DNA of 64,000 nucleotides from Aquiflexum lacus (GTDB lineage Bacteria > Bacteroidota > Bacteroidia > Cytophagales > Cyclobacteriaceae). Shown here piece by piece: positions 7,818 through 17,300 of the stretch. Position numbers and translations under genes: made by a program. Numbering within the stretch: position 1 is the first letter of the stretch; the number at the start of each line of letters is the position of its first letter. A model generated the notes under the pieces. It was not told where the DNA came from. It saw nothing but the letters and a program-made list of their open reading frames with translations, and did no database searches. The stretch is from contig NZ_JABFHF010000029.1 in NCBI RefSeq assembly GCF_015476655.1, forward strand, positions 1 through 64,000, given 5' to 3'.

Positions 7818-10060
7818 GAAAAGTGTTTGTAAATATGATCATTGAAGAAATCTTCCAAAAATTGCTTTTCTGCCTTTATGGGCAAATGGCGGATGACATC
7901 TTCATAATCGCCTTTGATCGATATGATATATTGCTGTTCACTTGGGGCTGCTTGGGGAAGCCAAGAGGTATGTAAGGTAAATCCAAAAACCAGTTTTTCA
8001 TGACCCATTTTACAAATTGGGCCTTTGGCAATATCCTGGGCATCAAAAATCCAAAATTGACTGGTGAAAGACCAGGTACCACCACTCTCAATACCAACCT
8101 CCACAGGTGCAAAAAGATAACCATCCATTTCCTCCGGAATGTTTGGGTTCGGTGTTTTCCTTGGGATAAATTGTACTCCTCTGATGTAGGTTTTCGGCGC
8201 ACATTGGTAGTAATCCTCAGGCTGCATCGTTTCAAGATTGATCCTCGTGACGCTAAATGGAAGTTCTTTTTTGGTCACTTCTTTGATTACATCCAAACTT
8301 AATTTTCTATGAGGATAATTTTTGTAAAGTCTATATACAAATTTGGTCAACAGGTTATTGTCCGTACCGTCGCTGACATACCATAGCTGTTTGATGGTTG
8401 GAACCACTTTTTCACTGGAAATCATATCTCTAAAAGTATACAGCACGATAGTCCAGGTATTGGGCCCCAAATTCTCTTCTTTGTATTTTCCCGGATCTTC
8501 AAAAATGACTGAGTTTTCAATCTCTAGGTCCCAAGTGTTGGTATTGATTTTCCATTTTCCAAGACGGCTGATATCCATACTCCCAACTGCAAACAAACTG
8601 TAGTATTCCGGATCTACAGGCTTACCGTCCGTCGCCCTGCGATCAAAAGTCCTCACCCATTCAGCAACACAGGTAGCGGCATTATGTACGCCATATAAGG
8701 TAATGATGCCTCCGGGATTTGCATAATCACAGGAATAGTGAATGGTTTCGAGTGGAATAGGTTTTTTGAGTTTATAAGCAGTTACTTTTTCTGCACCCTC
8801 GATGATATCCGATTTTTTGATGATATAAGTATGGGTATAGGGTTCCATCCTCACCGTAGCCAATCTTCTGATAAGCCTTTCGATCAATTTATTTCCCGGA
8901 AAAGGATTGTCAAAAAGCAGGTCCATGGCAAATTTAAAAGCGCAATCAGTAAGAATGATAAAATCCTCAGTGATTCCCATTTGGTGCATGCATTCATCGA
9001 TAATCAGATTTTCTCCGGTTTGGTCTACTACATCCCATCTTTGGATGGGACCATTTCCGTCCCATTTGAAGAGGTACATAAAAACTTCTCCTTTAACTTT
9101 TTGCTCTTTAGCAGCACCTTTTTTAGGAGCGGGGAGCTTTTTAAAGAAATCATGCACTTTGGACTTGATGTGCAAATGGTCGGGATGATCAACCAATTCC
9201 TCTGCCAAGCTTTCCAAGGAGTCTTTGAATGCAGCCCTATTGGTGCGAAGCTGATGGATGGTCTGTTCCATGTGGGTAAAAGAACTCTTATCCCTGCTGT
9301 AGTTGACTGTGAATAATTCTTTGGTTACGGGGTCAAAAACCGGGTGGGCCGAAGTCTGCGTAATCCCAAATGGCCAAGGTACCATAGCCGGTTGTGCATT
9401 CATCCAGTCGGAACATTTTCCGACAGGTGTGACGATTTCAAGGGATTTTGAGTCAAGCAAAAACGGCCTGCCCACGTCATAAGTCGCAAGGAGAGAGGAA
9501 TTGTTTTGCCCTTTGAACTTTACGGGCACGGTAGCGGTATTCAGTTCATTTCTGGCACCGAATACCATACTCATCCTCGTAATTCCCATATTATGAAATC
9601 CCATCAGTCCATGGTGTTTGGTACCCCATTTGGTGGCCTCATCCGCATAGTAGCAGGGAGTTTTCATCAGTTTTGTTTTGACCAAAGGGGCAGGTACATG
9701 GTTGAGATCCACCAAAATCACTATTCCGTCACCATTCATGATGGGACTGCCATGTTCGGCATTGCGAGTGTCATCAGGGTTTTTGCTGACAAAAGGCAGA
9801 CCACCTGAGTTGACCGAACCCACAGGAAGGGACACATAAAACGCACCGAAAATATCATCCGGTAATGTCCCTTCTAAAATTTGAAGTTCCGCTTCAAACT
9901 CTTCCCTGCTTGTGGTCAACAAGCCCTGTCTCCCATAATCTCCATCTGCCCGTTCGGAAAAGGCAGGTAGATTGCTTTCAGGATCCTTTTTAAATGTATT
10001 TTTAATAAATTCTCTTACTTTTCTGAAAAGGTTCCTCTTTTTTTTCATCCGTTCCTTCAT
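7814..10060 (-). CDS. carotenoid oxygenase family protein
   Basis: A 748-residue member of the carotenoid cleavage oxygenase / RPE65 family. Family-like segments are seen in order: GTLPDDIFGAFY, NGDGIVILV, GRPFLLDSKSLE, TSAHPVFDP, MHQMGITEDFIIL, IHYSCDYANPGG and a C-terminal FTLHTSWLP. The histidines in these segments are candidates for the four-His iron site, but they depart from textbook motifs (MHQ for the usual HDF), so the substrate may be unusual. At 748 residues it is longer than typical 450-600-residue family members. The first 40 residues are strongly basic and may touch membrane, and there is no cleavable signal peptide. It is the first gene of a two-gene operon with the kinase/cyclase sensor, which hints that its product or substrate is linked to signalling. 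Confidence 0.82.
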   Translation of the reverse strand: MKERMKKKRNLFRKVREFIKNTFKKDPESNLPAFSERADGDYGRQGLLTTSREEFEAELQILEGTLPDDIFGAFYVSLPVGSVNSGGLPFVSKNPDDTRNAEHGSPIMNGDGIVILVDLNHVPAPLVKTKLMKTPCYYADEATKWGTKHHGLMGFHNMGITRMSMVFGARNELNTATVPVKFKGQNNSSLLATYDVGRPFLLDSKSLEIVTPVGKCSDWMNAQPAMVPWPFGITQTSAHPVFDPVTKELFTVNYSRDKSSFTHMEQTIHQLRTNRAAFKDSLESLAEELVDHPDHLHIKSKVHDFFKKLPAPKKGAAKEQKVKGEVFMYLFKWDGNGPIQRWDVVDQTGENLIIDECMHQMGITEDFIILTDCAFKFAMDLLFDNPFPGNKLIERLIRRLATVRMEPYTHTYIIKKSDIIEGAEKVTAYKLKKPIPLETIHYSCDYANPGGIITLYGVHNAATCVAEWVRTFDRRATDGKPVDPEYYSLFAVGSMDISRLGKWKINTNTWDLEIENSVIFEDPGKYKEENLGPNTWTIVLYTFRDMISSEKVVPTIKQLWYVSDGTDNNLLTKFVYRLYKNYPHRKLSLDVIKEVTKKELPFSVTRINLETMQPEDYYQCAPKTYIRGVQFIPRKTPNPNIPEEMDGYLFAPVEVGIESGGTWSFTSQFWIFDAQDIAKGPICKMGHEKLVFGFTLHTSWLPQAAPSEQQYIISIKGDYEDVIRHLPIKAEKQFLEDFFNDHIYKHFS

Positions 10061-10261
10061 TTTTATTATTTAAAAATCAATTTCCACTGGTGGCATAAGA
10101 CCAATTGGCTTGTACTCCTCAAATTGGCAATAATTTGGTTTATAACCTACTCAGTAAAAGCTTTTTCCTTTGGGAATGTTTTCGGGCGTTGAAAAATTTC
10201 CATCTGTGGAAATCACTACTCCATTGCGAATATTCAATGTTTACCACAGAGGACGCAGCCC

Positions 10262-10373
10262 TATCCGTTGTTCAAAGGTTGTACCTTCGGACCACTGAGT
10301 CAGGAGGTTCTACCTCCACTGCACTTATGTCAAAAACTCAAAACCCAATAATCCAAAGCCACAGGCTTTAAAT
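10262..10373. repeat. dispersed repeat family B, copy 2
   Basis: This copy matches the repeat at 2482-2598 in the same orientation (TCAGGAGGTTCTACCTCCA and AATCCAAAGCCACAGGCTTT blocks). The 10061-10540 gap also contains an AT-rich inverted repeat at about 10499-10529, near TTTACAAAATGTAAA, just past the HIT gene stop. No gene is recognised in the gap. Whichever promoter drives the carotenoid oxygenase operon must lie here. Confidence 0.6.
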
Positions 10374-10540
10374 AAATTAAGACAAGAATAATATGATAGC
10401 GCTGTTTGAGGGTTGGGAAGGCTTGGGTCTGATGGAGGTTTTTACTTTTAAATCTGTCGATCCATCCATCTTTGGAAAAGGGGTTTCAATCTTTTCGATT
10501 TACAAAATGTAAATTACAATTTGTAAATTGAGAATAGGGT

Positions 10541-10909
10541 TTACTTTTCAGATGGTGTATAGTCCTTCTTCTCCGGTACTACTCCCCGAACTCCTCCGAT
10601 AGGGTTATCCACATCTCCCCGGTAGCGGGGAATCAGGTGGATATGGGCGTGGTGGATGGTTTGGCCAGCTATAGTGCCAATGTTGATTCCAATGTTAAAG
10701 CCGTCCGTTTTAAACTTTTTTTGAAGCAATTCTTTGACATAGTTGAGCATAAACACACAGGCAGACTGTTCGCGAAAAGTCAGATCGAAATAGTTATCCA
10801 CATGCCGCTTGGGTAGGATTAGGGTATGGCCGGGACTTAGGGGTACTTGTCTGAAATGGCGAAGGCGGTAGCGGATTTTATTAAAAAGAAATTAGAATGG
10901 TGGAATCAT
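10541..10909 (-). pseudogene. HIT-family hydrolase, frameshifted
   Basis: The readable part from a GTG at 10801 encodes 86 residues with the histidine triad HHAHIHLIPRY and the family tail GDVDNPIGGVRGVVPEK. Upstream the same frame gives LSPGHTLILPKRH, but before that the family sequence (FLIKSATAFAISDKYP) is in another frame. Adding one base to the four-base G run at 10840-10843 (C run on the coding strand) joins them as DKYPLSPGHT. The probable start ATG (10907-10909) overlaps the stop of the repressor gene as ATGA but meets a TAA after five codons, so a second small indel near 10893 is likely. HIT proteins are nucleotide hydrolases or transferases of about 110-140 residues, so this copy would be full length if repaired. 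Either it is decaying or the read has errors. Confidence 0.75.
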
Positions 10910-11286
10910 TTTGACTTTAGCTGTTCCACCAGGTCTTCCAAAAGCTTATTCTTTTCCTGATGCATTTTTAGCAATTCTTCAAGATGGGCAATTTTAACTT
11001 TATAAGCGCTACAATCAGGTGTATCAATTGAAGTGGAAGCCTTGGAATTATTAATATTTCCGGCATCTGACAGAAGCATTTCTCCCTGCCCTGTTATTAA
11101 CCAAACCGGATTGACATCAGTGAATTTGTTGGCAAAAAGTGAAACCCATTCAGATAAGATATCTTTTCCTTTTCCGATAGCTTTGGACAGGGTACCATTA
11201 CTGGCTCCAATTTCCTGTTCTATGCGTCGAATACTGATATTTTTATTTTCAGCATATAAACCAATTCTATCGACGATTTTACTCAT
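10906..11286 (-). CDS. CI-like helix-turn-helix transcriptional regulator
   Basis: A 126-residue DNA-binding protein. Residues 5-70 form a lambda-repressor-like helix-turn-helix: IRRIEQEIGASNGTLSKAI, then a segment ending NPVWLITGQGEML, which is characteristic of phage CI-type N-terminal domains. The C-terminal third (about 90-126) is a coiled coil rich in L, E and K that should mediate dimerisation. There is no LexA-like peptidase domain. It faces away from the 173-aa gene and dndA across a 197-base gap holding a perfect 18-bp palindrome, so it may repress itself and the divergent genes. No phage structural genes are nearby, so a defence-island regulator is the better reading. Confidence 0.8.
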   Translation of the reverse strand: MSKIVDRIGLYAENKNISIRRIEQEIGASNGTLSKAIGKGKDILSEWVSLFANKFTDVNPVWLITGQGEMLLSDAGNINNSKASTSIDTPDCSAYKVKIAHLEELLKMHQEKNKLLEDLVEQLKSK

Positions 11287-11315
11287 GTAGATATTTTTCT
11301 CTAAAAATTTGTTTA

Positions 11316-11333
11316 TATAGATAATTATCTATA
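11316..11333. promoter_or_regulatory. 18-bp palindromic operator
   Basis: TATAGATAATTATCTATA is a perfect 18-base palindrome, 30 bases upstream of the ATG of the CI-like regulator and 150 bases upstream of the divergent 173-aa gene. The position and symmetry fit the binding site of a dimeric repressor, most simply the adjacent regulator. The remaining 11287-11483 DNA is very AT-rich and otherwise featureless. Confidence 0.6.
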
Positions 11334-11483
11334 ATGTTGTATTTTAATTGAATTAACCAAAAGTAATTAAAAAAGAAGGACAAATACAAAATAGAATTAA
11401 ACCTATGCATGCTCAATTTAAAAGAGCCATGAAATTGTATTAACTGATAAAAAATAGGCTCAATTTAAAATCTTGTTCTTATA

Positions 11484-12005
11484 ATGATTACCTACCATTT
11501 AAATAGGCACATAGAAATTTTCAAGGGATTTAACCGATTCTCAAAATTCATTTTAATTGGAAATAGCTCCTATGGCTATCTAAATGTCAAAAAGGTTAAT
11601 TTCGATTGCTTCGAAGAAGTTATTAAAAAACTGCCCATTATCATCAATGATTTGGCTTTTAATGGAAAATGGGATTTAACACTTTATCAGATAACAGGCC
11701 AATATGACCTAATTGAAAAATCCAAAAACCACTTTATTCCAAAAAAAGGAAGAAGAGTATTTAAATTAGACGATCAAATTGCAACCACTTTCATGGATAT
11801 TTTTGTTAACTTTTCAATTATTCATTTAGCCTTGTGCAACAAAGAAATAAAAACAAATATCGTCCCTGGTGAATCATCCTATTTCATCGAATTATCAGAA
11901 AATTATTTGACGATTCATTTAGAGGAGAATATCCATCAGAAGTCAATAAGCTTAAAAATATTTAATGGAGATCAAGACAAATTATTCGACAGTTACAGGT
12001 ATTGA
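11484..12005 (+). CDS. hypothetical protein, coupled to dndA
   Basis: A 173-residue protein that I do not recognise. It has alternating charged and hydrophobic strands and helices, a segment LAFNGKWDLTLYQITGQYDL, a basic patch HFIPKKGRRVFKL, and no signal peptide or membrane segment. Its 3' end overlaps the dndA start by 41 bases, so the two genes are co-transcribed and probably translationally coupled. Base composition is strongly AT-rich compared with the housekeeping genes to the right, in keeping with acquired DNA. A role as an accessory or immunity factor of the DNA-sulfur/Wadjet island is inferred from position only. Confidence 0.7.
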   Translation: MITYHLNRHIEIFKGFNRFSKFILIGNSSYGYLNVKKVNFDCFEEVIKKLPIIINDLAFNGKWDLTLYQITGQYDLIEKSKNHFIPKKGRRVFKLDDQIATTFMDIFVNFSIIHLALCNKEIKTNIVPGESSYFIELSENYLTIHLEENIHQKSISLKIFNGDQDKLFDSYRY

Positions 12006-13185
12006 TCCAATTGTTCCCGAAATTATTTACTTGGACAACAACGCCACCACCCCACTTGATCCAAGGGTATTAAAGGCCAAGATGCCGTTTTTAACCGAAA
12101 ATTATGCTAATGCTGCCTCCACGCATAAATTTGGGGTTTCTGCACACGAGGCGGTTAAACAAGCTAGGCAACAAGTGGCTGACCTGATCGGTGCAGATAC
12201 ACATGAAATCATTTTTACCTCAGGTGCAACGGAAGCAATCAATCTTGCCATTAAAGGAGTTGCAGAAGCCTATTCTAATAGAGGAAAACATATTGTTACT
12301 GTTTCGACTGAACATTCGGCTGTCTTGGATACTTGTAAATATTTGGAAACAAAAGGATATGAAGTGACATATCTCCCTGTCCAATCAGATGGTTTGCTTA
12401 ATTTGGAAGTAGTAAAGTCAGCAATCAGAACAGATACGATTCTGGTATCTGTGATGCATGTCAATAATGAAACGGGTGTCATTCAAGATATCAAAGCAAT
12501 TTCTCAATTAGCCCATGAGAAAGGAGTCATTTTTATGTCAGATGCTACACAGTCGGTTGGAAAAATTCCGGTAAATGTGGATGATTTGGGAATAGACTTG
12601 ATGACTTTTTCAGGCCACAAGATTTACGGTCCGAAGGGAGTTGGGGCTCTCTATATTCGCCAAAGACAAAATCGAATCAAAATACCGGCACTCTTGCATG
12701 GTGGTGGTCATGAAAGAGGATTAAGAAGTGGTACACTGAATGTTCCTGGAATTGTGGGATTGGGGAAAGCTTGTGAATTGGCTGGTAAGGAAATGGATGA
12801 TAGTGCTGAAAGAATTCGTGAAATGCGGGATTTCTTAGAAAATGAACTCTTGAAAATCGAAGGAACCTGGATCAATGGGAATCGAGAAAATAGGCTTTAT
12901 AACGTGACCAATATAGGTTTTGAAGGAGTGGATAGCGAAGCCTTGATTATGGGATTAAGCAATCCTGAATCGGACGAACCTATGATTGTGGTCAGTAATG
13001 GATCGGCTTGTACAGCTGCTAGTATTGATCCATCGCACGTGTTGATTGCGATGGGATTGGATGAGGTTAGGGCGTTTAATTGTATCAGATTTTCTTTAGG
13101 TAAAAGCATTTCAAAAGAAATACTAGGTTCGGTAAAGTTAATCTTGTTTTGTAGAATCGAACATTTAAAGTCGATGGCAAGCTAA
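11965..13185 (+). CDS. dndA: cysteine desulfurase (DndA/IscS type)
   Basis: A 406-residue PLP-dependent cysteine desulfurase. It shows IYLDNNATTPLDPRV, FTSGATEAIN, the cofactor-stacking histidine in STEHSAV (H117), the PLP lysine in FSGHKIYGPKG (K219), and the catalytic cysteine in the loop NGSACTAASIDPSHVL (C349). It takes sulfur from cysteine as an enzyme-bound persulfide and hands it to an acceptor. The long flexible Cys loop is that of IscS/NifS/DndA, not SufS. Housekeeping Fe-S assembly cannot be excluded from sequence. However, it sits in the same island as a DndC homologue and no isc genes are present, so DndA is the better name. The ATG at 11965 lies inside the preceding gene. It converges on jetD with a 24-base gap. 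Confidence 0.8.
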   Translation: MEIKTNYSTVTGIDPIVPEIIYLDNNATTPLDPRVLKAKMPFLTENYANAASTHKFGVSAHEAVKQARQQVADLIGADTHEIIFTSGATEAINLAIKGVAEAYSNRGKHIVTVSTEHSAVLDTCKYLETKGYEVTYLPVQSDGLLNLEVVKSAIRTDTILVSVMHVNNETGVIQDIKAISQLAHEKGVIFMSDATQSVGKIPVNVDDLGIDLMTFSGHKIYGPKGVGALYIRQRQNRIKIPALLHGGGHERGLRSGTLNVPGIVGLGKACELAGKEMDDSAERIREMRDFLENELLKIEGTWINGNRENRLYNVTNIGFEGVDSEALIMGLSNPESDEPMIVVSNGSACTAASIDPSHVLIAMGLDEVRAFNCIRFSLGKSISKEILGSVKLILFCRIEHLKSMAS

Positions 13186-13209
13186 ATTATATAGTTATTC
13201 AAGAAGTTT

Positions 13210-14361
13210 TTATTTCGAGTAGGGTATTATTTGAGGTATAGATAAGAATAAATCACTTTGAGAAATTCTCTCTTGCTCTAATCTGAAATTATTCATCTTG
13301 AGAAAATCGAAAGCTTCCTTTTCTTTTTTTGTAAGATTTGGGAGTAAGGAAATATTTGAAAGAGTTCCTTTTGTAACAAATTCCCTATACTTTTCTAAAA
13401 TGTTAATATCCATCAAGAAAGACTGTGTTTGAGGGAAATAACTCCGTACCTGTGATAACATTTGAAATCCCTGAACATCTAAATCACTCCAATAAAATAT
13501 CTCCTTCTGCTGAAACCAATCAATTATTTTCAGTGATTCAACGGCGTAACCTTGACCCCAAACTGCAATGGAATTGGGTAGTTGTGGGAAGGTTAGAAAA
13601 TTCATTTTGTTTTCAATAATATAAACCTTAGCGCAGTCTATAGGATTTTTTGAGAATTGCTCAATTGGAACCGATAGGTCATCATATTGTTGAATTTTCC
13701 AACAATTCCGGTCTAGTGGACGAAACCTGACCAAAGGCTGATCAAATTTTAGGCTATATCGTTTTTCAAATTGGTTCTCTGAAGATACTATTGCATCCGG
13801 AATAAGTTCATCTAGCAACAACCTCAAAACGGCTCTATTCTCTTCAATGAATTTAGTGTGTACGGTTATAGGCAACTCTCTTATATAATATTTGCTTGGT
13901 TCGAAACTATGGAGAAACCATTGACAAACTTTAAGTAGTTCAGGCCAAATATCTGAATTATCGATTATTGCCTTTGGGTTTTGCTTTACCCATGAATCAA
14001 GCAGATGGAGTTCGGACTTAATGAAATTAAAATTTTCCATCATCATTCGATACTCCTTTTCCTTATTTAGAAATTTCAGGTAATCCAGCTGGCTTTCAAA
14101 TTTGATGGATTTAGGTATATCCTGTATTCCATGGAGTCGGGTTTTCACAGGCTCAGAAATCACTGAGTAGCCAAATCCTCTCCTTTCCTTCGAAGCACTA
14201 AAGACCTCCGCAATTTCCTTACTCATCTGAATAAAATCCTTTGAAAGTGCTTTATCGGATCGTATGGCAAGGGGGAAACAGTTTTCACCTTTCAATGAAG
14301 ACACAAGGACCTCCAGATATTTCGCCTCAGACTTTTTTCGTATTTCACCTGCCGTTATCAT
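13210..14361 (-). CDS. jetD: Wadjet nuclease subunit JetD (Toprim)
   Basis: A 383-residue protein with the N-terminal DUF3322-like and C-terminal DUF2220-like arrangement of JetD. The C-terminal Toprim domain shows the catalytic glutamate in VYIIENKMNF (E250), the family GQGYAV segment, and the acidic pair in FYWSDLDVQGF (D293, D295). In type I Wadjet systems this subunit is the nuclease that cuts small circular DNA after the SMC complex has extruded it. It is the last gene of the leftward operon, two bases after jetC. All visible catalytic residues are present, so it should be active. Confidence 0.9.
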   Translation of the reverse strand: MITAGEIRKKSEAKYLEVLVSSLKGENCFPLAIRSDKALSKDFIQMSKEIAEVFSASKERRGFGYSVISEPVKTRLHGIQDIPKSIKFESQLDYLKFLNKEKEYRMMMENFNFIKSELHLLDSWVKQNPKAIIDNSDIWPELLKVCQWFLHSFEPSKYYIRELPITVHTKFIEENRAVLRLLLDELIPDAIVSSENQFEKRYSLKFDQPLVRFRPLDRNCWKIQQYDDLSVPIEQFSKNPIDCAKVYIIENKMNFLTFPQLPNSIAVWGQGYAVESLKIIDWFQQKEIFYWSDLDVQGFQMLSQVRSYFPQTQSFLMDINILEKYREFVTKGTLSNISLLPNLTKKEKEAFDFLKMNNFRLEQERISQSDLFLSIPQIIPYSK

Positions 14362-14363
14362 AC

Positions 14364-17300
14364 CTACACTGCCGATTGTAAATATTGCTCCCTTTGCTCT
14401 TGAAGTTTCTTGATAGGCATATCATATACCACCGAGTGTCGGTTGTCTTTTCTCTGTACAAAATGTACCCTGGCTATGTAAGGCTCAACAATGGCCACTT
14501 CTTCCGCTTTGGCTGGAGATACAACCATCACTTGGAGGTGAAGTTGTTTACACAGTTCCATTAGGAATTGGGCTTTTTCATCGTCTTGCTTACTGAAAGC
14601 TTCATCTACACAAATGAACCGGAATGAATTGGTATTGAGGCCTTCGCTATGTATTCCGAATTGATAAGCTATAGCAGAACCAAGAATTGTATAAGTCAAC
14701 TGAGCCCCTTCGCCTCCTGAGAGCTTGGCAGTTCCCGTGAAACTCCTAAAAACCTTTGTTGGATCCTCTCTATGATGTGCAACTGCTTTGAATTTTAACC
14801 AATTTCGAACATCCAATACTTCTTTTCTGAGACTTTCATCCTCAGTCAAGCGGTCAAGAAGGGATCTGATCTTATTGAAGCTTTCTTCTAATATTCGGTC
14901 ATCCTTTGAGCGCTCAAATTCTACCAAATTTGGTTTCCATTCATTTAGACGAAGCCTAAATTCTTTCACCTTAGGGGAATAGTCTTTTTCTACATGGAGC
15001 TTGATGAAGGTTGGAGGATTATTATTGAAATTGATCTTTTCTAAAGATTTGTTCAAAGTCTCGATATTTTCCTCAATATCCTCTTCCTGCCTTTCCAGCC
15101 AGGTTTGGAAGTCAGACATTTTGGTAATCATTTCTTCATTCAGGTACTTCTTGAATTGTTGTTTGTATTCAGCCAATTCCTCCTTTTCAATCCTCTCCAA
15201 TAAAGCAACGTACTCCTCAACAAACTCGGCACTATCACTAAGCCTATGGGTGTCCGAATTCCAATCACTGAACTTTTCTACGATCTCCTTTTCAGGATTC
15301 TTGAAGAGCCTCATTAGGCCTTCAGCGGCACTTTCTATTTTGCGAATGTCATCTCTTAGTCGTTCGATATCCTGATTGATTTCACCAATGATTTTACCTC
15401 TGACTTTTTCTATTGAGTCAATGTCACACTCAATCTCAGCCGTAAAATGTGCTTCAAAAGCAACTAATTTTTCACTTGTTTTAAGACCGGAATAACGGTC
15501 AATCACCTCCCTGGCCTCTCTCAATTTTTGCTGTTGAATATTTAATTGTGAATCAATTTGGTTGATCTCCTTCTCCAAATTTCTTATTACTTCCTGCTTG
15601 GCTTTGATTGTCTTAACGATCTCTTCTCGTTGTTTTTTGAGGGTGTTTACCCTATCATTGGTCTTTTCAAGCTCTTCTATCCTCAGCTTGTTCTCCTGAA
15701 TTTCAGCGGATAAAGACCACCAATCTATTTTTTTGAATGCTTTAAAATCAATGAAACGAGTTAGGTCTTCAGCTACCCTTCGACCCCTTGTCTGATGTGC
15801 TTTTATTGCTTTCCACCTGTTATCAATTGCATTGATCTTGTCATTCAGCTGGGCTGCTTCTTCTTTTAAGACGGCTATTTTCTCTTTATTATCCCATCCG
15901 AGAACATACTGCTGGCGACTTCTAACTTCTGGCCGATCGTCCTTTTCATGTCGGCTGGCATTTTTGGTTAGCCCCTCCCTGGTTATTGCCCTTTCTGCCA
16001 ACCGAAACGACTCAAGATCATCGACACATAAATAATTGAACTTTGAACTGATCTCATTCTTAATCCACTCTGTGTATTCGGATGATTTGAAGTCCAACTT
16101 GTTGGTCAGCTCCTTTTCATCATGCTGCTGGAAGATACGAGGGGCTACTTCTTTTTTGCTGAATTTATGATAGATGACCCTACCTCTTAAATCATGCTCT
16201 TTGACATACTGGTTGACTTGTTGGTAATATTCTTCAGGGACTATAAGCCTTAAGGCAAAATTGTGAAGTAATCGCTCAATGGCCGATTCCCATTCCCGGG
16301 CTTCCTCCCGAACTTTTATCAGTTCACCGACAAACGGAATTTCGTTTTCAGTTGCCCCAATAGATTCAAGAATTTCGTTTCTTATGCGAGCCGGATGGCC
16401 GGTGATATTGTTCTTTTGTGATCTCAACACGCTCAGTTCGTTGGAGAGGTCATCAAACTTTACTTTTGTATCATCTGATTCCTTTCGAGTCTGAAAAAGC
16501 TTTTCCTCATTTTGATCCAATATTTCAGCCGTCCTTTTCTTTTTATCGATAGCGAGCTTTCTCTGATCATTGAATAATTCCTGTGACTGAGGGCTCGGCT
16601 GAAATTCCAGGTTTTCGGCCAACTGATTGTAAAGATTCAAGTCTTTTTCTCTGTCAGACTTTTCTTGTTCGAACCGTTTATTGTCTTTTTCCAAATCACG
16701 GATTTGCCGACCAACCTCATCAGATTCAATTTGTACGTCAAGCTTTATCCGTTTATGATCCAATTCTTCTACCTCATCGCTCAAAATTTCACATTTTTCC
16801 TCATTTTCCAGTCTTTGCTCATTTATGGAAGCAATAAATTTCTGAATCAGAGCATCTTGATTTTTGGCAAACCAAAGTGGGGCTGTCTGTTTGAAACTTT
16901 CTTTATGGATCAAGTCTACTTTCAGTGTTGTTAACCTGATGGATTTATCCCTGATTGGGGTTAACAATTCAATTTGCTTATGGGCTTTTTCAATAGCTCG
17001 ATGAGCATCGTTGAGTGTTTTGAAATAACTTTTGATCTTCTGAAACTCCTCTTCTGACTCCCGTTCTTCAAGCATTTGAACCCGAACAAATTCGTCCAGA
17101 TTACCCAATACTTTGAGACCTATAGTTTTATTGAAAAGCGTTTGAGCTTTCTCCGATCTCATTCCAAAGGCCTTGCGCATCCAGCGGCCATACTCACCAG
17201 AGCTATCGGTAAATAATAGAAACTCTTTGCTACCTTCTTTAGGGTATTTTTGCTTCAATCTCTTTTTCCACTCCCCACTGCTGTCAAAAGGCATAAAGTC

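Noticed and set aside
8738-9316. 192-residue frame opposite the carotenoid oxygenase
   Set aside because: It is antisense to a well-supported gene and shows no protein-family pattern; the same holds for long frames opposite recQ (24979-25569), jetC (15001-15375) and the S9 peptidase (34485-34967).
10906-11286. Prophage remnant because of the CI-like repressor
   Set aside because: No integrase, structural or lysis genes are near; the context is a defence island.
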